NCBI GenBank assembly: GCA_016290215.1
Contig: JAEETH010000004.1
Span: 45,954-109,953, forward strand
DNA from: Bacteroidales bacterium
Lineage (GTDB): Bacteria > Bacteroidota > Bacteroidia > Bacteroidales > F082
Reading direction: 5' to 3'
Length of the DNA: 64,000 bases
Position numbers and translations under genes: made by a program
Part shown: positions 16,517-26,037 of the stretch, piece after piece
How positions within the stretch are numbered: the first letter of the stretch is position 1
Layout of the letters: every line of letters starts with the position of its first letter
The notes under the pieces: generated by a model
The model's database searches: none
Told to the model about the DNA's origin: nothing
Seen by the model: only the letters and a program-made list of their open reading frames with translations

Positions 16517-19456
16517 TTATTGTTGTCCTAACTTTTGAAGTATTTTTTCTGGTTGAATTGCTCCCGCCAAGGGGTTCACATCCAAACTATATGTTCGACT
16601 TCCAAATACAGAGTTCGGAGTGCTGCCAGTCAAGAGCGTAAGTGCCCTCGCATAAAGCAAAGGCAGACGGAACTGTTGAGGCAAGCTGATTTGGATACTA
16701 TCTTCGTCATACTGTATTACCTTGGCTTGAGATTTATACATGCCAACAAAGTACCCCCAATACTTATCTATTTCAACCATGCGCCCTTTGTCAATCATAA
16801 TGGTCGTTTCATCTCTGGTCCCCGGGAAGAATGTTACCACATCATTTTGTCTGTCAAAAGCATCTTTATCTATTTCATAGTTGGCAACAGCTTGCTTAGC
16901 TGTCAATTTTTCAGGATATATTGCAGCCATTTTCTTATAATCAATAGCCCTGAAACTGTTTACACCAAAGAGATCCCTTTCGGTACCATTGATGGTTTTA
17001 TCAGCAATATAATTATCTATCGAAGGTAAAGTTGCAAGGAGTGCATTTGCATAGACGGTATCCTGATAAAGCAAGTTGCATTTTTCAGCCAAAGCAGAAA
17101 AAGCAGAACGTTTTGAAGCATGTATGTAAATAGTTTGTGGTTGCAAGAAATCGGTGTTCTCAACATACTCAATGTGAAAATCTAACGGGCGTTGGTATTT
17201 CTCTATTTTTTCAATCAAAGCAACAGAGCGACCGCCTGTTAAGAGACACTTATACTCATTTTCCACGCACGAAACAGTTACCATATTTCTTCCCATAAGC
17301 CCCTTGGATACAGTGCGTTTATATTTTGGGGTAAGTAGTATTAAGGTCGGGCGATTAGCAGTCATACAAAATCCGGCATCAGTATAGGCATAGTTAATAT
17401 ATCCCATACGGAAATAGTCGGCTAACGCATTTGCAAGCGAGTATCTATCAATCTGATGTTGTATATCTTCATTTTCGAATTCACTTGACAATCTGTCTCT
17501 TATCTCTTTTAACCAAGGCATTGTGATAATCCATCGGTTTGTTTCGTATGAAGCAGAAGTGATGGCATAAAGAAGATAATCCTTTTTTAGATATTTTCCA
17601 GCACTAATTGTGCAAGGCCGAGCATTATGCATCTGCATATTAAGCGTAGTCCAGTTAATCAGATTCTTTTTGACAAACTCGCTTGACAATTCAAGTCCTT
17701 TAGACAATGATGGATTGCCCAAACTTCCCCATTTGTCAAGTTGTAATTCTTTAAATTTGGTAGGCAGAGTAAACTCCCTAAACTTATAAGTCCGGCCATA
17801 TGGAATTGGAGTCTCGTTGCAATACAATTGGAACTCCGTATGACGCTGTAAACGATTTGGAAACACCTTGAGAATCCAAAGGCTTTTCTGAGGGTCAAAT
17901 TTCAGCTCTGAAGAATAACGTTGTGGACTGTTGACAGAAACAGCATATATTTTATCATTAGATACATCAACACCTGTGATTTCGAATTGCGCTGGTAACA
18001 GTTCGGAAAGGAAAACAGTATCCGCATCATCTTCGGCCTTGACTTCTAAATTGTTGACCGACTTACATCGAATATCCGTTTTAAAGCGAAGGTTGTTTCT
18101 ATTTGAAAATTCTTCAAGCGCACGTTCGATTCGATATACAGAATAGAAACCACCTAACGCACTATCCGTTATTAGAACAGCATTGTTTGCAGAAAGCCAC
18201 TCATTAAAATCTATTGCAGCATCATGTCTTATAACTGCAAAATAAAAATTACCTTTTACAAATTCATTTGTAGCAATATATTTGTTTTTATACTGACGTA
18301 AGATATAATAGTCGGTCACAACGTGACGGCCGCTTAATGACTTATCTATTTCCTCATGAATACTATATGAACCTTGTCTATTAGCGAATATTGCTTTTAA
18401 TTCAATATCGTCTAAAACAAATGGTTGATTGGCATACCCGTCGTTTCTGATATAAACTTCGGGCAAATGGTTTTTGTTAGAATCTGCAACAAATGCCATA
18501 TAATCCATATTGTCTACATCAGAACAATAGAGTTGAAATGCAAAGGCGCAATTATTGCTATGCAAATCATAATCCATTTGCAACAATAATGGATAACATG
18601 TATTACCACATTCCACGCGAATTCGTCCCGTACTACGGTCTCGCTCTTTGATACGTGTCGTTCCATCCCAATTGTCGTATTCGCTTCTCAGTTCTGCCAA
18701 CAAATACTCTCGGAATTCTTTGTTCGTAAGTAGTTTAAACTTGGATTGTTGAATCCCAATATACATGTAGTAATTGGTGAAAGACGACAACAATCGGTCA
18801 TCCTCGATATTTACCTTGGGAACCAAACCTGCACGGTCAAATAAAAAACAAAACTTTTGTAATCTAGATGGAGAAAGAAGGCTTTCTTTCATTAATGAAC
18901 GAGCATATTGTTTGGTGCCATTTTCTGAAATAACCCTTCTAGGCCTAAATGGTAGATCATTACTAATAGCCCAATTGTTAATCAACACCCATATTTTATC
19001 CAATTTGATAGCAGCAAGAAAACTTGATATAACTGTTGGCTCGTTATTTATAAAACGATTTGCATAAAGGAAAGGACGCAAATGACCATAATAGTCATTA
19101 CCATGTAATTCCAAGTCATCGTTTTCGCAAATTGGCATTATTAAAAAGGCAATAATAGGTAGAAGTATCACATAGTTATTATCCTTTATGGCTTGTTCTT
19201 CAATTTGATTGATCTTATTTTGAAGGTCTTTTAAGCTATTGTTACCATCAAGACTTATCCAAAACTTTCTTACAAAATCATTACGAATGAAGTCATCACT
19301 AAAGGTATTAGCAAGTCTTCCATTTGCGATTTCCGCATTTTCATCTTTTGCATAATCGATAAGATCTTGCATGGTTATGTGGAGAATAACCCTGTCCCCA
19401 ACATTCCTATCAAAATAGTAACTATAAATAAGATTACTCCAACTTGCTAAATTCAT
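16517..19456 (-). CDS. Large uncharacterised Druantia-type accessory protein (candidate DruF)
   Basis: The protein is 979 aa. I see no Walker motif, nuclease core, signal peptide or membrane span. It is rich in aromatic and Asn residues, with many predicted beta strands, and has a winged-helix-like stretch near residues 660-700 (LANALADYFRMGYINYAYTD). It lies directly upstream of the giant helicase with a 13-base gap, so both are expressed together. By gene content (methylase, large unknown, small nuclease, DruE) it would correspond to DruF of Druantia type II; that label is inferred from context only. The promoter is not clear: an imperfect AAACTTTG box occurs at about 19496-19503. Confidence 0.7.
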   Translation of the reverse strand: MNLASWSNLIYSYYFDRNVGDRVILHITMQDLIDYAKDENAEIANGRLANTFSDDFIRNDFVRKFWISLDGNNSLKDLQNKINQIEEQAIKDNNYVILLPIIAFLIMPICENDDLELHGNDYYGHLRPFLYANRFINNEPTVISSFLAAIKLDKIWVLINNWAISNDLPFRPRRVISENGTKQYARSLMKESLLSPSRLQKFCFLFDRAGLVPKVNIEDDRLLSSFTNYYMYIGIQQSKFKLLTNKEFREYLLAELRSEYDNWDGTTRIKERDRSTGRIRVECGNTCYPLLLQMDYDLHSNNCAFAFQLYCSDVDNMDYMAFVADSNKNHLPEVYIRNDGYANQPFVLDDIELKAIFANRQGSYSIHEEIDKSLSGRHVVTDYYILRQYKNKYIATNEFVKGNFYFAVIRHDAAIDFNEWLSANNAVLITDSALGGFYSVYRIERALEEFSNRNNLRFKTDIRCKSVNNLEVKAEDDADTVFLSELLPAQFEITGVDVSNDKIYAVSVNSPQRYSSELKFDPQKSLWILKVFPNRLQRHTEFQLYCNETPIPYGRTYKFREFTLPTKFKELQLDKWGSLGNPSLSKGLELSSEFVKKNLINWTTLNMQMHNARPCTISAGKYLKKDYLLYAITSASYETNRWIITMPWLKEIRDRLSSEFENEDIQHQIDRYSLANALADYFRMGYINYAYTDAGFCMTANRPTLILLTPKYKRTVSKGLMGRNMVTVSCVENEYKCLLTGGRSVALIEKIEKYQRPLDFHIEYVENTDFLQPQTIYIHASKRSAFSALAEKCNLLYQDTVYANALLATLPSIDNYIADKTINGTERDLFGVNSFRAIDYKKMAAIYPEKLTAKQAVANYEIDKDAFDRQNDVVTFFPGTRDETTIMIDKGRMVEIDKYWGYFVGMYKSQAKVIQYDEDSIQISLPQQFRLPLLYARALTLLTGSTPNSVFGSRTYSLDVNPLAGAIQPEKILQKLGQQ

Positions 19457-19579
19457 GATGAATAAAGATATTATTTGGTCTTTTAATTCGAGTACAAAGT
19501 TTCTTTTTTTATGATATTTCTGCTATGAATGTCCTTAAGCTTCTTTGTATTTATTACGCAAACTTGCAATTACAAACGC

Positions 19580-19885
19580 CTATTCCAGAAACAACCAATT
19601 ATTTGCGATGTCCGAAATCTTGTCGTTGTCAGGCTCCAAATTGCCATCATCATCGGTACGAAGCAAATCCTTTAGAGGATATAGTTCTGTGGTCTTGCTC
19701 GCTTTGATAGCTTCTTTGGCGTCGGCCTTGATTGTAATTTTGCCGCAACGTCTGCCAATAGCGAGAACGTCATCAGTGTTATAGCTGCCTTCGACATAGT
19801 CTTGAACGATGTCGTAGACGCGTTGCTCTAAAGCATGTTTCTCTTGTATGCTTCCCATATTCAACTTGTTATTTTCTTTAACCAT
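19580..19885 (-). CDS. Small acidic hypothetical protein, about 92-101 aa
   Basis: I do not recognise this protein. It is highly charged, with the tail DDDGNLEPDNDKISDIANNW. A TATCTTTG box at 19902-19909 lies so close to the ATG at 19885 that the second ATG (19858, MGSIQEKHALEQ) may be the real start. It precedes the 979-aa gene by 123 bases on the same strand, so it might be a leader gene of the Druantia-like operon, perhaps regulatory or inhibitory, but nothing in the sequence proves that. Confidence 0.55.
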   Translation of the reverse strand: MVKENNKLNMGSIQEKHALEQRVYDIVQDYVEGSYNTDDVLAIGRRCGKITIKADAKEAIKASKTTELYPLKDLLRTDDDGNLEPDNDKISDIANNWLFLE

Positions 19886-19901
19886 GCTTTTTTATTCGGT
19901 A

Positions 19902-19909
19902 CAAAGATA
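19902..19909 (-). promoter_or_regulatory. Housekeeping -7 box before the small protein and Druantia-like operon
   Basis: TATCTTTG on the minus strand matches TAnnTTTG. It contrasts with the TTGAAA-N17-TATAAT-like promoters found elsewhere in the window. Confidence 0.5.
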
Positions 19910-20106
19910 GAAAACAATTCTGAAATGCTGCTAATCATATTGAAAAGAATTATCAAAAATGATTATTGGCACACCAAACGAATTCCTGTGACATCATTGC
20001 ACCAGCATCAGCTTTAGAAACGAAAATGGCAAAATTGTAGTGGATGCAAGAGTCCATGATTTTCTTGCACCTATTACTCCTTTCTCGTAATCAAACCATG
20101 TTTATC
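19910..20106. other. Gap with no clear gene
   Basis: AT-rich. On the minus strand a 34-codon frame (MDSCIHYNFAIFV..., about 19972-20076) looks peptide-like but lacks a good ribosome binding site and has no recognisable family, so it may be the remnant of a lost gene. Confidence 0.3.
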
Positions 20107-22503
20107 TTATGCATCCAACCGGCTTTCAATAGCTCTTTGCCAGTCGCCAATTATCCTCATGTTGCCTTTGTCGGTCATGCACGATTCCACGTGCTTGTAG
20201 TTGATAATCTTCATGATGACCAAGATGTCGCGCGCCGCCTTCCGCTTTTCCTCGTAGGTCATCGACAGCTCATATTGGTTGTCAAGCAAGTCGCCCTTCA
20301 AGTGGCTCTCCGCATTAAGGTAAGCCTTCTTGATCAATGAGGTATAATACATGATTTTCCTGTCGTTCCTGCCATCTTTTGAATGCAACGCTGAGCCGAT
20401 GGCCGTGTCGAGATAGTCGATGCCTCTCCCATAGATGAAGGTGCAATAGGCTTCCAACACACGACGCATATCGTTGCCTATGGAGATATCGGTCACTTCT
20501 TCGGGCTTGGTCGAGTTGGCATACTTGAAAACCAAACCCATAAGGCGTTTGTATTCTCCGCCATTCTCCACGTCCTTTCGCATCAACACCTTTCCGCATG
20601 CCAATTCATACACCTGATAGGTGGTCATATTTTCGTCCCACCTGTCGAAACTGTCTCTTATGATGCTTGGATATATGCTGGCAAAACGTTGTATGGTCTG
20701 CATGTCGTGCGACATCAGCACCACCTTGCTCTCGTTGTTGCCTTTTAGCATGTTCCTGATTTGCGTGTTGATGAAGGTGACAACGCCAACGCGATTGCCA
20801 TAGTCGTAACTGGAGATGGGGTCGTCAATGATCAGGAGCATGGGGTCTTTGTAAATGTCGTTGAGGTTGCGGCCGGCATTCAACATGGCAAAGAAATAGG
20901 CCAATCCAATGATGTTGCGCTCGCCTTCCGAAACGCGCCTCGGCATCACATCATTACCTCGTGTTTTCAAACGATAATTGTTGCTCTTCTCGTCGAAGGT
21001 CAGCGTCAGACGGTTATCATCGTCAAAGATGGAAAACAGATAGCTGTTGATCAGATTCACGGCACGTCCCGCATCACTGTCGGCAGCTTTCAATTGGTCT
21101 AATTGCACTGCGGCATCTCTAATCTTATCCTTTTTATCCTGCAACTCTCTTTTCTTGTCGTCATAATCGGTTTTTTGGGCATTATAAGTGCTTATCAGCA
21201 TGCCGTTTTCCATGACGGCCAATTCGATATTCAACTTGTGCAAGTGTTTTTCCAATTTGTCTCGTTCATTGACGGACGTGTTGTATTGGTCAACATCATC
21301 GCCCAATTTTGTCCACGCATTGTCCAATTGCTTCATCGCTTCTTGCATTGCCATCTCATAATCGCCCACCAAGGGATTGAGGGGATTGTTGAGTTTTTGC
21401 TGAAGCCTATTTCGCACTTCCCCAATCAACTGGTTGATTTGGCCAATGCCATCTTGTGCCACCTTAAGGTCGCTGCCATAGATGTTATCGGGTAGCGATG
21501 GCAGAACAGGCATGTAGTCATGCAATGATGCGATGGCGCGAGCAAGCTCATCCTTGTGGTCATCAACGGCTTTGCTTAAGATGTGACTGACGGCATCCAC
21601 CAGCGTGCTGTGTTGCTTGTCGTCAATGTTTTGGAGGCACAGGGGACAGATGACCCTATGGTGGGCTATGATATCGTTTTTCAACGAGTTGACGTATGTG
21701 TATCCCTGCTGAGACAAATCCAGCAAGTATTTTTCGCGTTCGCTTAGTTCTGGCTGTTCAACTTTTTTTGACAGCAAGGCCGAAATCTGTTTGGGGTCGA
21801 AAAATGAAGATGTCGAAGGCTTGCTCCATGAAATGGTATTACCCGACTTTAGTGTTCGCAACTTACTTAATTCATCGTCAAATTGTTGTTTCAAGTTGGA
21901 ATTGGGCGTTGTGTTGCTATAAGCCGCCACAACATCATCCACCGTCTTTTCGGTTACAGAAGCCTTGTTTTTTCCTCCTTTGATGTCGCGACCTCTATCA
22001 GCATACCCTTTGTTTTTCAAGGCATCAACAAGATTATTATATGCCTGTTGGACTCCCGCTTTGCTGGGGTCTTTATGCTCTTTGACAGCTGAATCCAGTT
22101 GGTCTCGATCTTTTCTTAATTGGGTCAATTCATCGTCCAGTCTTTGTATCTCCTGGTTGCGTTGGATGTCTTTATTGCCTAAAATGAGTATGGTTTCGAG
22201 GCCGTCGGTGTGTGTCTTTACGTTTTTTTCGACGAAGGCTTCGTTATACACAAACACGCGTTTGCGCATGTCCTCATACAAATCTTCGTCCAAGAATTTG
22301 ACTTCAAACTCGTTCCCGTTGGGATTGGGATGGGCATATTCGTAAAGAGCGCGTGCCAAGGTGCTTTTTCCACTTCCATTGCGCCCGAAAAGGATGTTGA
22401 TGGGCTTCTCTAAAATGTGCTTCAGTTGAGAAGGCTGTCCGTTGGGGTCAGTATAGCAGCCGCCTTTGATGCTTACTCCTGTAATATCCGAAAAACCTGC
22501 CAT
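20107..22503 (-). CDS. AAA_13-family ATPase resembling RloC/PrrC anticodon nucleases
   Basis: The protein is 798 aa. Walker A GRNGSGKST is at residues 40-48. Long coiled coils flank a zinc-hook motif VICPLCLQNI near residue 285, as in Rad50 and RloC. The ABC signature region (RRVSEGERNIIGLAYF) is near residue 520 and Walker B (LLIIDDPISSYD) near 558. After it, MRRVLEAYCTF near residue 678 and a later YKHVE give the R...E...H arrangement of PrrC/RloC-type nuclease tails. RloC cuts tRNA anticodon loops when DNA damage or phage infection releases its ATPase control. It has its own TATCTTTG promoter and sits next to the Druantia-like operon, so a second, independent defence gene is likely. Confidence 0.75.
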   Translation of the reverse strand: MAGFSDITGVSIKGGCYTDPNGQPSQLKHILEKPINILFGRNGSGKSTLARALYEYAHPNPNGNEFEVKFLDEDLYEDMRKRVFVYNEAFVEKNVKTHTDGLETILILGNKDIQRNQEIQRLDDELTQLRKDRDQLDSAVKEHKDPSKAGVQQAYNNLVDALKNKGYADRGRDIKGGKNKASVTEKTVDDVVAAYSNTTPNSNLKQQFDDELSKLRTLKSGNTISWSKPSTSSFFDPKQISALLSKKVEQPELSEREKYLLDLSQQGYTYVNSLKNDIIAHHRVICPLCLQNIDDKQHSTLVDAVSHILSKAVDDHKDELARAIASLHDYMPVLPSLPDNIYGSDLKVAQDGIGQINQLIGEVRNRLQQKLNNPLNPLVGDYEMAMQEAMKQLDNAWTKLGDDVDQYNTSVNERDKLEKHLHKLNIELAVMENGMLISTYNAQKTDYDDKKRELQDKKDKIRDAAVQLDQLKAADSDAGRAVNLINSYLFSIFDDDNRLTLTFDEKSNNYRLKTRGNDVMPRRVSEGERNIIGLAYFFAMLNAGRNLNDIYKDPMLLIIDDPISSYDYGNRVGVVTFINTQIRNMLKGNNESKVVLMSHDMQTIQRFASIYPSIIRDSFDRWDENMTTYQVYELACGKVLMRKDVENGGEYKRLMGLVFKYANSTKPEEVTDISIGNDMRRVLEAYCTFIYGRGIDYLDTAIGSALHSKDGRNDRKIMYYTSLIKKAYLNAESHLKGDLLDNQYELSMTYEEKRKAARDILVIMKIINYKHVESCMTDKGNMRIIGDWQRAIESRLDA

Positions 22504-22542
22504 GATAACTTGTGTTTAATGAGATGGTATAGTTCTCAATGA

Positions 22543-22550
22543 CAAAGATA
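22543..22550 (-). promoter_or_regulatory. Housekeeping -7 box for the RloC-like gene
   Basis: TATCTTTG on the minus strand, 40 bases before the ATG at 22503. Confidence 0.5.
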
Positions 22551-22580
22551 ATGGGAATTATATACCGTCCAGACTGTTAC

Positions 22581-23669
22581 CTAACAGCTAAGCGGGTCAT
22601 CAAGTTCAGTAGTTTCTTTGGCATGTTGATATTCAATTTTGTTGCTATCCAAGAGCGCTTGTATATGGTGATAAGCCATGTTGCCAGAAAAACGAGCTTT
22701 CATAACGATTGCAGCATCGTGATAAGAATTGACGTTCAAAGCTTTCAAAACGGCTTTTGCATCTATATTGTATATAACTTCAACATCATTTTGAAACGGA
22801 TATGTATAATCATGCCAGACAGCCATTCTGTTTTCAGAAAAACAAGCCCAAATATTGGTAATACTATCTTCACCGTTATCGTTGGTTTCATCACACAAAC
22901 CGACAACGGCATCTCCCTCTCCCAGCAATTCAAAAACGTCTTTTTCGATTTCTGAAAAAACTAAAGTATATGATACTTTGTTGTTACTCTCGGAAATACT
23001 TATTGCTTCTAAATTGTTGATTTCTGAAATCTTCTTATAGAGATCCAAATCATATTCATATAAATTGTTGAATGTTACCCTGCGATGATCCATCACAATA
23101 ACAAGCAACTTCAAGTAATCGTCTTTCGTCAACAAGATGTCGTAGGGGAACACTTGCGTTTTTCCGGTTTGATCTATCGTACACACAGTGATATTACAGA
23201 TTTGATGTGGCATTTCTCCAATTCTTGAGGCATAGGCACAGTCACACCCATAGTATTCTGCATCAGCGTCCTCATATTGATAAAACAATAGATTCCTTAA
23301 TTCTGGAGCATCATCAAGGACTTCGTCCAGATCCTTTCCTTCTGATTCTTTTATGCGTTTTTGAATATCTGTAAACTGTTGATTAGTAAGTTTGACATAG
23401 TAGGTCCCTTGTTGATAAAACTCATCGGAGTTATTTATAGTATCTTCTGGAGAACAAGAAGGGTCATTGCTTTCAACAACATTAAAGTCTTCAAATTCTC
23501 CCTTTTCATCCGCAATTATATCGTCTTCGTTACACGTCTCTTCTGAACGAGGATCGACCTCATAATAATAACCATCCCACTTGGATTCAAGATAATTTTT
23601 TGCCATTTCAAGGTGAGCCTCGTGCAACTCTTCTGGGCTCAACATCTGCGGGTTTGTGTAAGTATCCAT
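22581..23669 (-). CDS. Uncharacterised acidic protein with the local L.D.EY-type domain, 362 aa
   Basis: I do not recognise the family. The first 100 residues are strongly acidic. Near residues 185-220 the protein has FPYDILLTKDDYLKLL followed by VTFNNLYEYDLDLYKKI, which lines up with the L.D.EY..LL...L....F..L....P.L..K block of the 6912-7415, 44349-44852 and 23800-24822 products. It also has a Cys-rich spot (YYGCDCAYAS) near residue 145. No signal peptide. Unlike the two 167-aa relatives it carries a housekeeping TATATTTG promoter, so the domain family is not confined to the alternative-promoter set. Confidence 0.65.
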   Translation of the reverse strand: MDTYTNPQMLSPEELHEAHLEMAKNYLESKWDGYYYEVDPRSEETCNEDDIIADEKGEFEDFNVVESNDPSCSPEDTINNSDEFYQQGTYYVKLTNQQFTDIQKRIKESEGKDLDEVLDDAPELRNLLFYQYEDADAEYYGCDCAYASRIGEMPHQICNITVCTIDQTGKTQVFPYDILLTKDDYLKLLVIVMDHRRVTFNNLYEYDLDLYKKISEINNLEAISISESNNKVSYTLVFSEIEKDVFELLGEGDAVVGLCDETNDNGEDSITNIWACFSENRMAVWHDYTYPFQNDVEVIYNIDAKAVLKALNVNSYHDAAIVMKARFSGNMAYHHIQALLDSNKIEYQHAKETTELDDPLSC

Positions 23670-23692
23670 ATTGTTATTTGATTTTTATTGCG

Positions 23693-23700
23693 CAAATATA
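23693..23700 (-). promoter_or_regulatory. Housekeeping -7 box
   Basis: TATATTTG on the minus strand, 24 bases before the ATG at 23669. Confidence 0.45.
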
Positions 23701-23742
23701 CGTTTTTTTACCATCATCTAGGGTTTACTCATAGTTTTTTAG

Positions 23743-23772
23743 TTGTGTATATGAATTATTTTCCTATCTTTG
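23743..23772 (+). promoter_or_regulatory. Housekeeping -33/-7 promoter for the LRR protein
   Basis: TTG at 23743-23745, 19 bases, TATCTTTG at 23765-23772: a good fit to the Bacteroidetes sigma consensus. The upstream in-frame TTG (23770) lies inside the -7 box and therefore cannot be the start codon. Confidence 0.6.
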
Positions 23773-23799
23773 AAGCTCAAATTTACAACACAGCATACC

Positions 23800-24822
23800 A
23801 TGATGATTCCCGACGAAGCATATAAAAACAATTTGGATCTCGTTGAGTTTGAAATACCCGAAGGCACCCGTCACATCGGAAAAAGTGCTTTTGCGGGTTG
23901 CGAGAACCTGCGCTCCATCACCATTCCCAATAGTGTCACCGCCATCGGGAAAGGTGCATTCTTCCATTGCCGCAACCTAAAGGTTGTCGTGATTCCCGCA
24001 AAAGTCAAAACCATCGGTGAATATACTTTTGCAGATTGCTATAATCTCAAATCGGTCAATCTCCCCCAAGGACTGCGACGGATCGAATGCGGCGCATTCC
24101 TAAAGTGTTTTGAGTTGAAACACATCGCCATCCCTTCAAGTGTTAGAATGATAGATGAACTCGCCTTCGATAGATGCGACCAGTTGGACCAAGTCTCAAT
24201 GTCACAGATTAAGACTATCAACAAGCGATCACAATGTTTGGCGCAAGCCAAAGACTACCTTCTCAACCGAAAGGAACGTAATAAGTACTATCCCGTGTAT
24301 CTTGTGCCTGAACAAATGGAAGAAGACGATCCTGCCGTGCTATACTATGCTTTCTCCGATGAGGAAGTGGTCCCTATGCGGCATTTTCTGGATATGGCGG
24401 GTTTCAACGACTATCAGGTTGACCTATGGAATTTGAAAAAGCAAAAGGGGTTCCCTCAAGGTTTCGAAGCCGTTCTCAATGATCCAAATATAGACTATGA
24501 CAACCTGTCGCCCATCCTCGACCTCTGCCATCACTGCTATCTGTATAGGATGATGTGCGTATATTATACCTCCGATCGTGAGGTTCAGCAGGTTCCGTTT
24601 GTTTTGCCTTTGACCGATGCAGAATACGCTTATCTGTTGTCGGAATTGCTGATGAATAGGCATTTTACCTATAATGACCTTCTTCTATGCAATCCTAAGT
24701 TGGGAAAAAAACTCACCAAAAGAATCAACAACACCTCTTTGGAAGAGGAGTCTTTGGACCACAACCCTTTCCTAATCCTGTTTGAAGAGGCTGAGGAAGA
24801 CGTGAAAGAGATGAGTATCTAA
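23800..24822 (+). CDS. BspA-like leucine-rich-repeat protein fused to the local L.D.EY domain
   Basis: The first 130 residues contain four to five LRR_5 (BspA/TpLRR) repeats of about 23 residues, e.g. IGKSAFAGCENLRSITIP, IGKGAFFHCRNLKVVVIP and IGEYTFADCYNLKSVNLP. The remainder is different: a KYYPVYLV segment, then LTDAEYAYLLSELL near residue 280, matching the 167-aa paralogues elsewhere in the window. There is no signal peptide, unusual for BspA-type surface proteins, so a cytosolic role is likely. The start is ATG 23800 because the frame upstream overlaps the promoter. Confidence 0.75.
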   Translation: MMIPDEAYKNNLDLVEFEIPEGTRHIGKSAFAGCENLRSITIPNSVTAIGKGAFFHCRNLKVVVIPAKVKTIGEYTFADCYNLKSVNLPQGLRRIECGAFLKCFELKHIAIPSSVRMIDELAFDRCDQLDQVSMSQIKTINKRSQCLAQAKDYLLNRKERNKYYPVYLVPEQMEEDDPAVLYYAFSDEEVVPMRHFLDMAGFNDYQVDLWNLKKQKGFPQGFEAVLNDPNIDYDNLSPILDLCHHCYLYRMMCVYYTSDREVQQVPFVLPLTDAEYAYLLSELLMNRHFTYNDLLLCNPKLGKKLTKRINNTSLEEESLDHNPFLILFEEAEEDVKEMSI

Positions 24823-24836
24823 AAATCTTCCTGCGA

Positions 24837-25829
24837 TTAACTCCAGATCTCGCCATAATAATTATCAATAGAGAAAAGGGGCTCTTCTTCGGGGTCGTAG
24901 GGGTCGTAGGTCTTCAAATAATCGAAATACTTTAGATAAGAGTTAAAAGTATAATCATCAAATAATCCATATCCCTCTTCTATTCCCTCTCCTTCCATGA
25001 TGGAACATAGAATGGTGTTCCATCCGTCAATGTGCGGATAAAGCAATCCGAAATCCATCAACAATACACACCGGGGAACATCGTAAGTCGACTCCAAAAG
25101 CAGAGGGATTTCAGATGCGCATGGAATTTCTTGGATCTTGTCGATGAAATAATTACTGTCAAGCGGTTCCCAGCAAAGGCCCTCGAAAAGACATTCGTAA
25201 GGGTATAGCCCGTAAAGGAACCCGAGCACCTCTTGTGCGGTCGCCTTAATTTTCACCGGAGCCGAATAATCGCATGAATAAAGCCAGTCGCTGTCCTCCC
25301 ATGGTGTTGTTATGTTACCTAAGTCTCCCTCATAGTATTTACACTGACTGGGAATTACATACACTTCGGTTTTAAACCAAAAGGTATAACGCCCACCTTT
25401 AATGGCCTTCAGCTTTTCGCGTAATCCGGCAATGGTCTCGTCATCCACCTCGTCTTCTTCAAGAGCGAACCGTAGTCTATCCAGTTCGTGCGTCACCTCG
25501 AGTCCCGATATGCCTTCTCCATTAAACAAACGTTTTGAAGCTCCTTTCCTGGGCCAAAGCTTGTCTATTAATTGGTCACAGAACCTTTGGGCGACATCGG
25601 TCAGCTCCATCTCCTTCACTTTCAAGTCCTCAAACAACTCGTCATAGTTGGTTTGACTCTTGATGAGACCAAGCATTTCAGGCTTCGATAGCCTGACTGA
25701 GAATCTCATGTCTCCAAGCACTTGCGATCCATCCATGTGCATCATCGGAACAACGGGAATGCTTGTGCTCTTTACTCTTCTAAGTGCTCTTTTGGCCAGT
25801 TTTGTTTTTGCTTCTTTTGTGTCTTTCAT
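24837..25829 (-). CDS. Uncharacterised protein, 330 aa
   Basis: I do not recognise this protein. The N-terminus is basic (TKLAKRALRRVKS), then a segment SVRLSKPEMLGLIKSQTNY that distantly recalls the L.D.EY block of neighbouring genes, followed by an acidic, Tyr- and Asp-rich C-terminal half (YDPYDPEEEPLF). No signal peptide or catalytic motif. It is convergent with the LRR gene, with only 14 bases between stops, and has a TACCTTTG box at 25856-25863. Confidence 0.6.
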   Translation of the reverse strand: MKDTKEAKTKLAKRALRRVKSTSIPVVPMMHMDGSQVLGDMRFSVRLSKPEMLGLIKSQTNYDELFEDLKVKEMELTDVAQRFCDQLIDKLWPRKGASKRLFNGEGISGLEVTHELDRLRFALEEDEVDDETIAGLREKLKAIKGGRYTFWFKTEVYVIPSQCKYYEGDLGNITTPWEDSDWLYSCDYSAPVKIKATAQEVLGFLYGLYPYECLFEGLCWEPLDSNYFIDKIQEIPCASEIPLLLESTYDVPRCVLLMDFGLLYPHIDGWNTILCSIMEGEGIEEGYGLFDDYTFNSYLKYFDYLKTYDPYDPEEEPLFSIDNYYGEIWS

Positions 25830-25855
25830 GGTAGGTTTTCTATTAAAAATAGACG

Positions 25856-25863
25856 CAAAGGTA
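25856..25863 (-). promoter_or_regulatory. Housekeeping -7 box
   Basis: TACCTTTG on the minus strand, 27 bases before the ATG at 25829. Confidence 0.45.
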
Positions 25864-25925
25864 GCATAATTATCGAAGTAAATAGGAGTTTTTCAACTTT
25901 TTGCTGCAATTTTGCACGGTTTTTG

Positions 25926-25933
25926 TACTTTTG
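25926..25933 (+). promoter_or_regulatory. Housekeeping -7 box for the amidohydrolase-like gene
   Basis: TACTTTTG on the plus strand, about 105 bases before the ATG at 26038. Confidence 0.45.
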
Positions 25934-26037
25934 CCGCGCAATGACATCAAGAGTGCCCAGGCACACCAACCGAGTTCATGAGTTATACCACGGTGGTCAA
26001 ATGATGTGAGTTAAGAATTTAACTAAAATGATAACTT

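Noticed and set aside
19972-20076. 34-codon frame in the gap upstream of the small acidic protein
   Set aside because: Too short, no ribosome binding site and no recognised family; kept only as a note.
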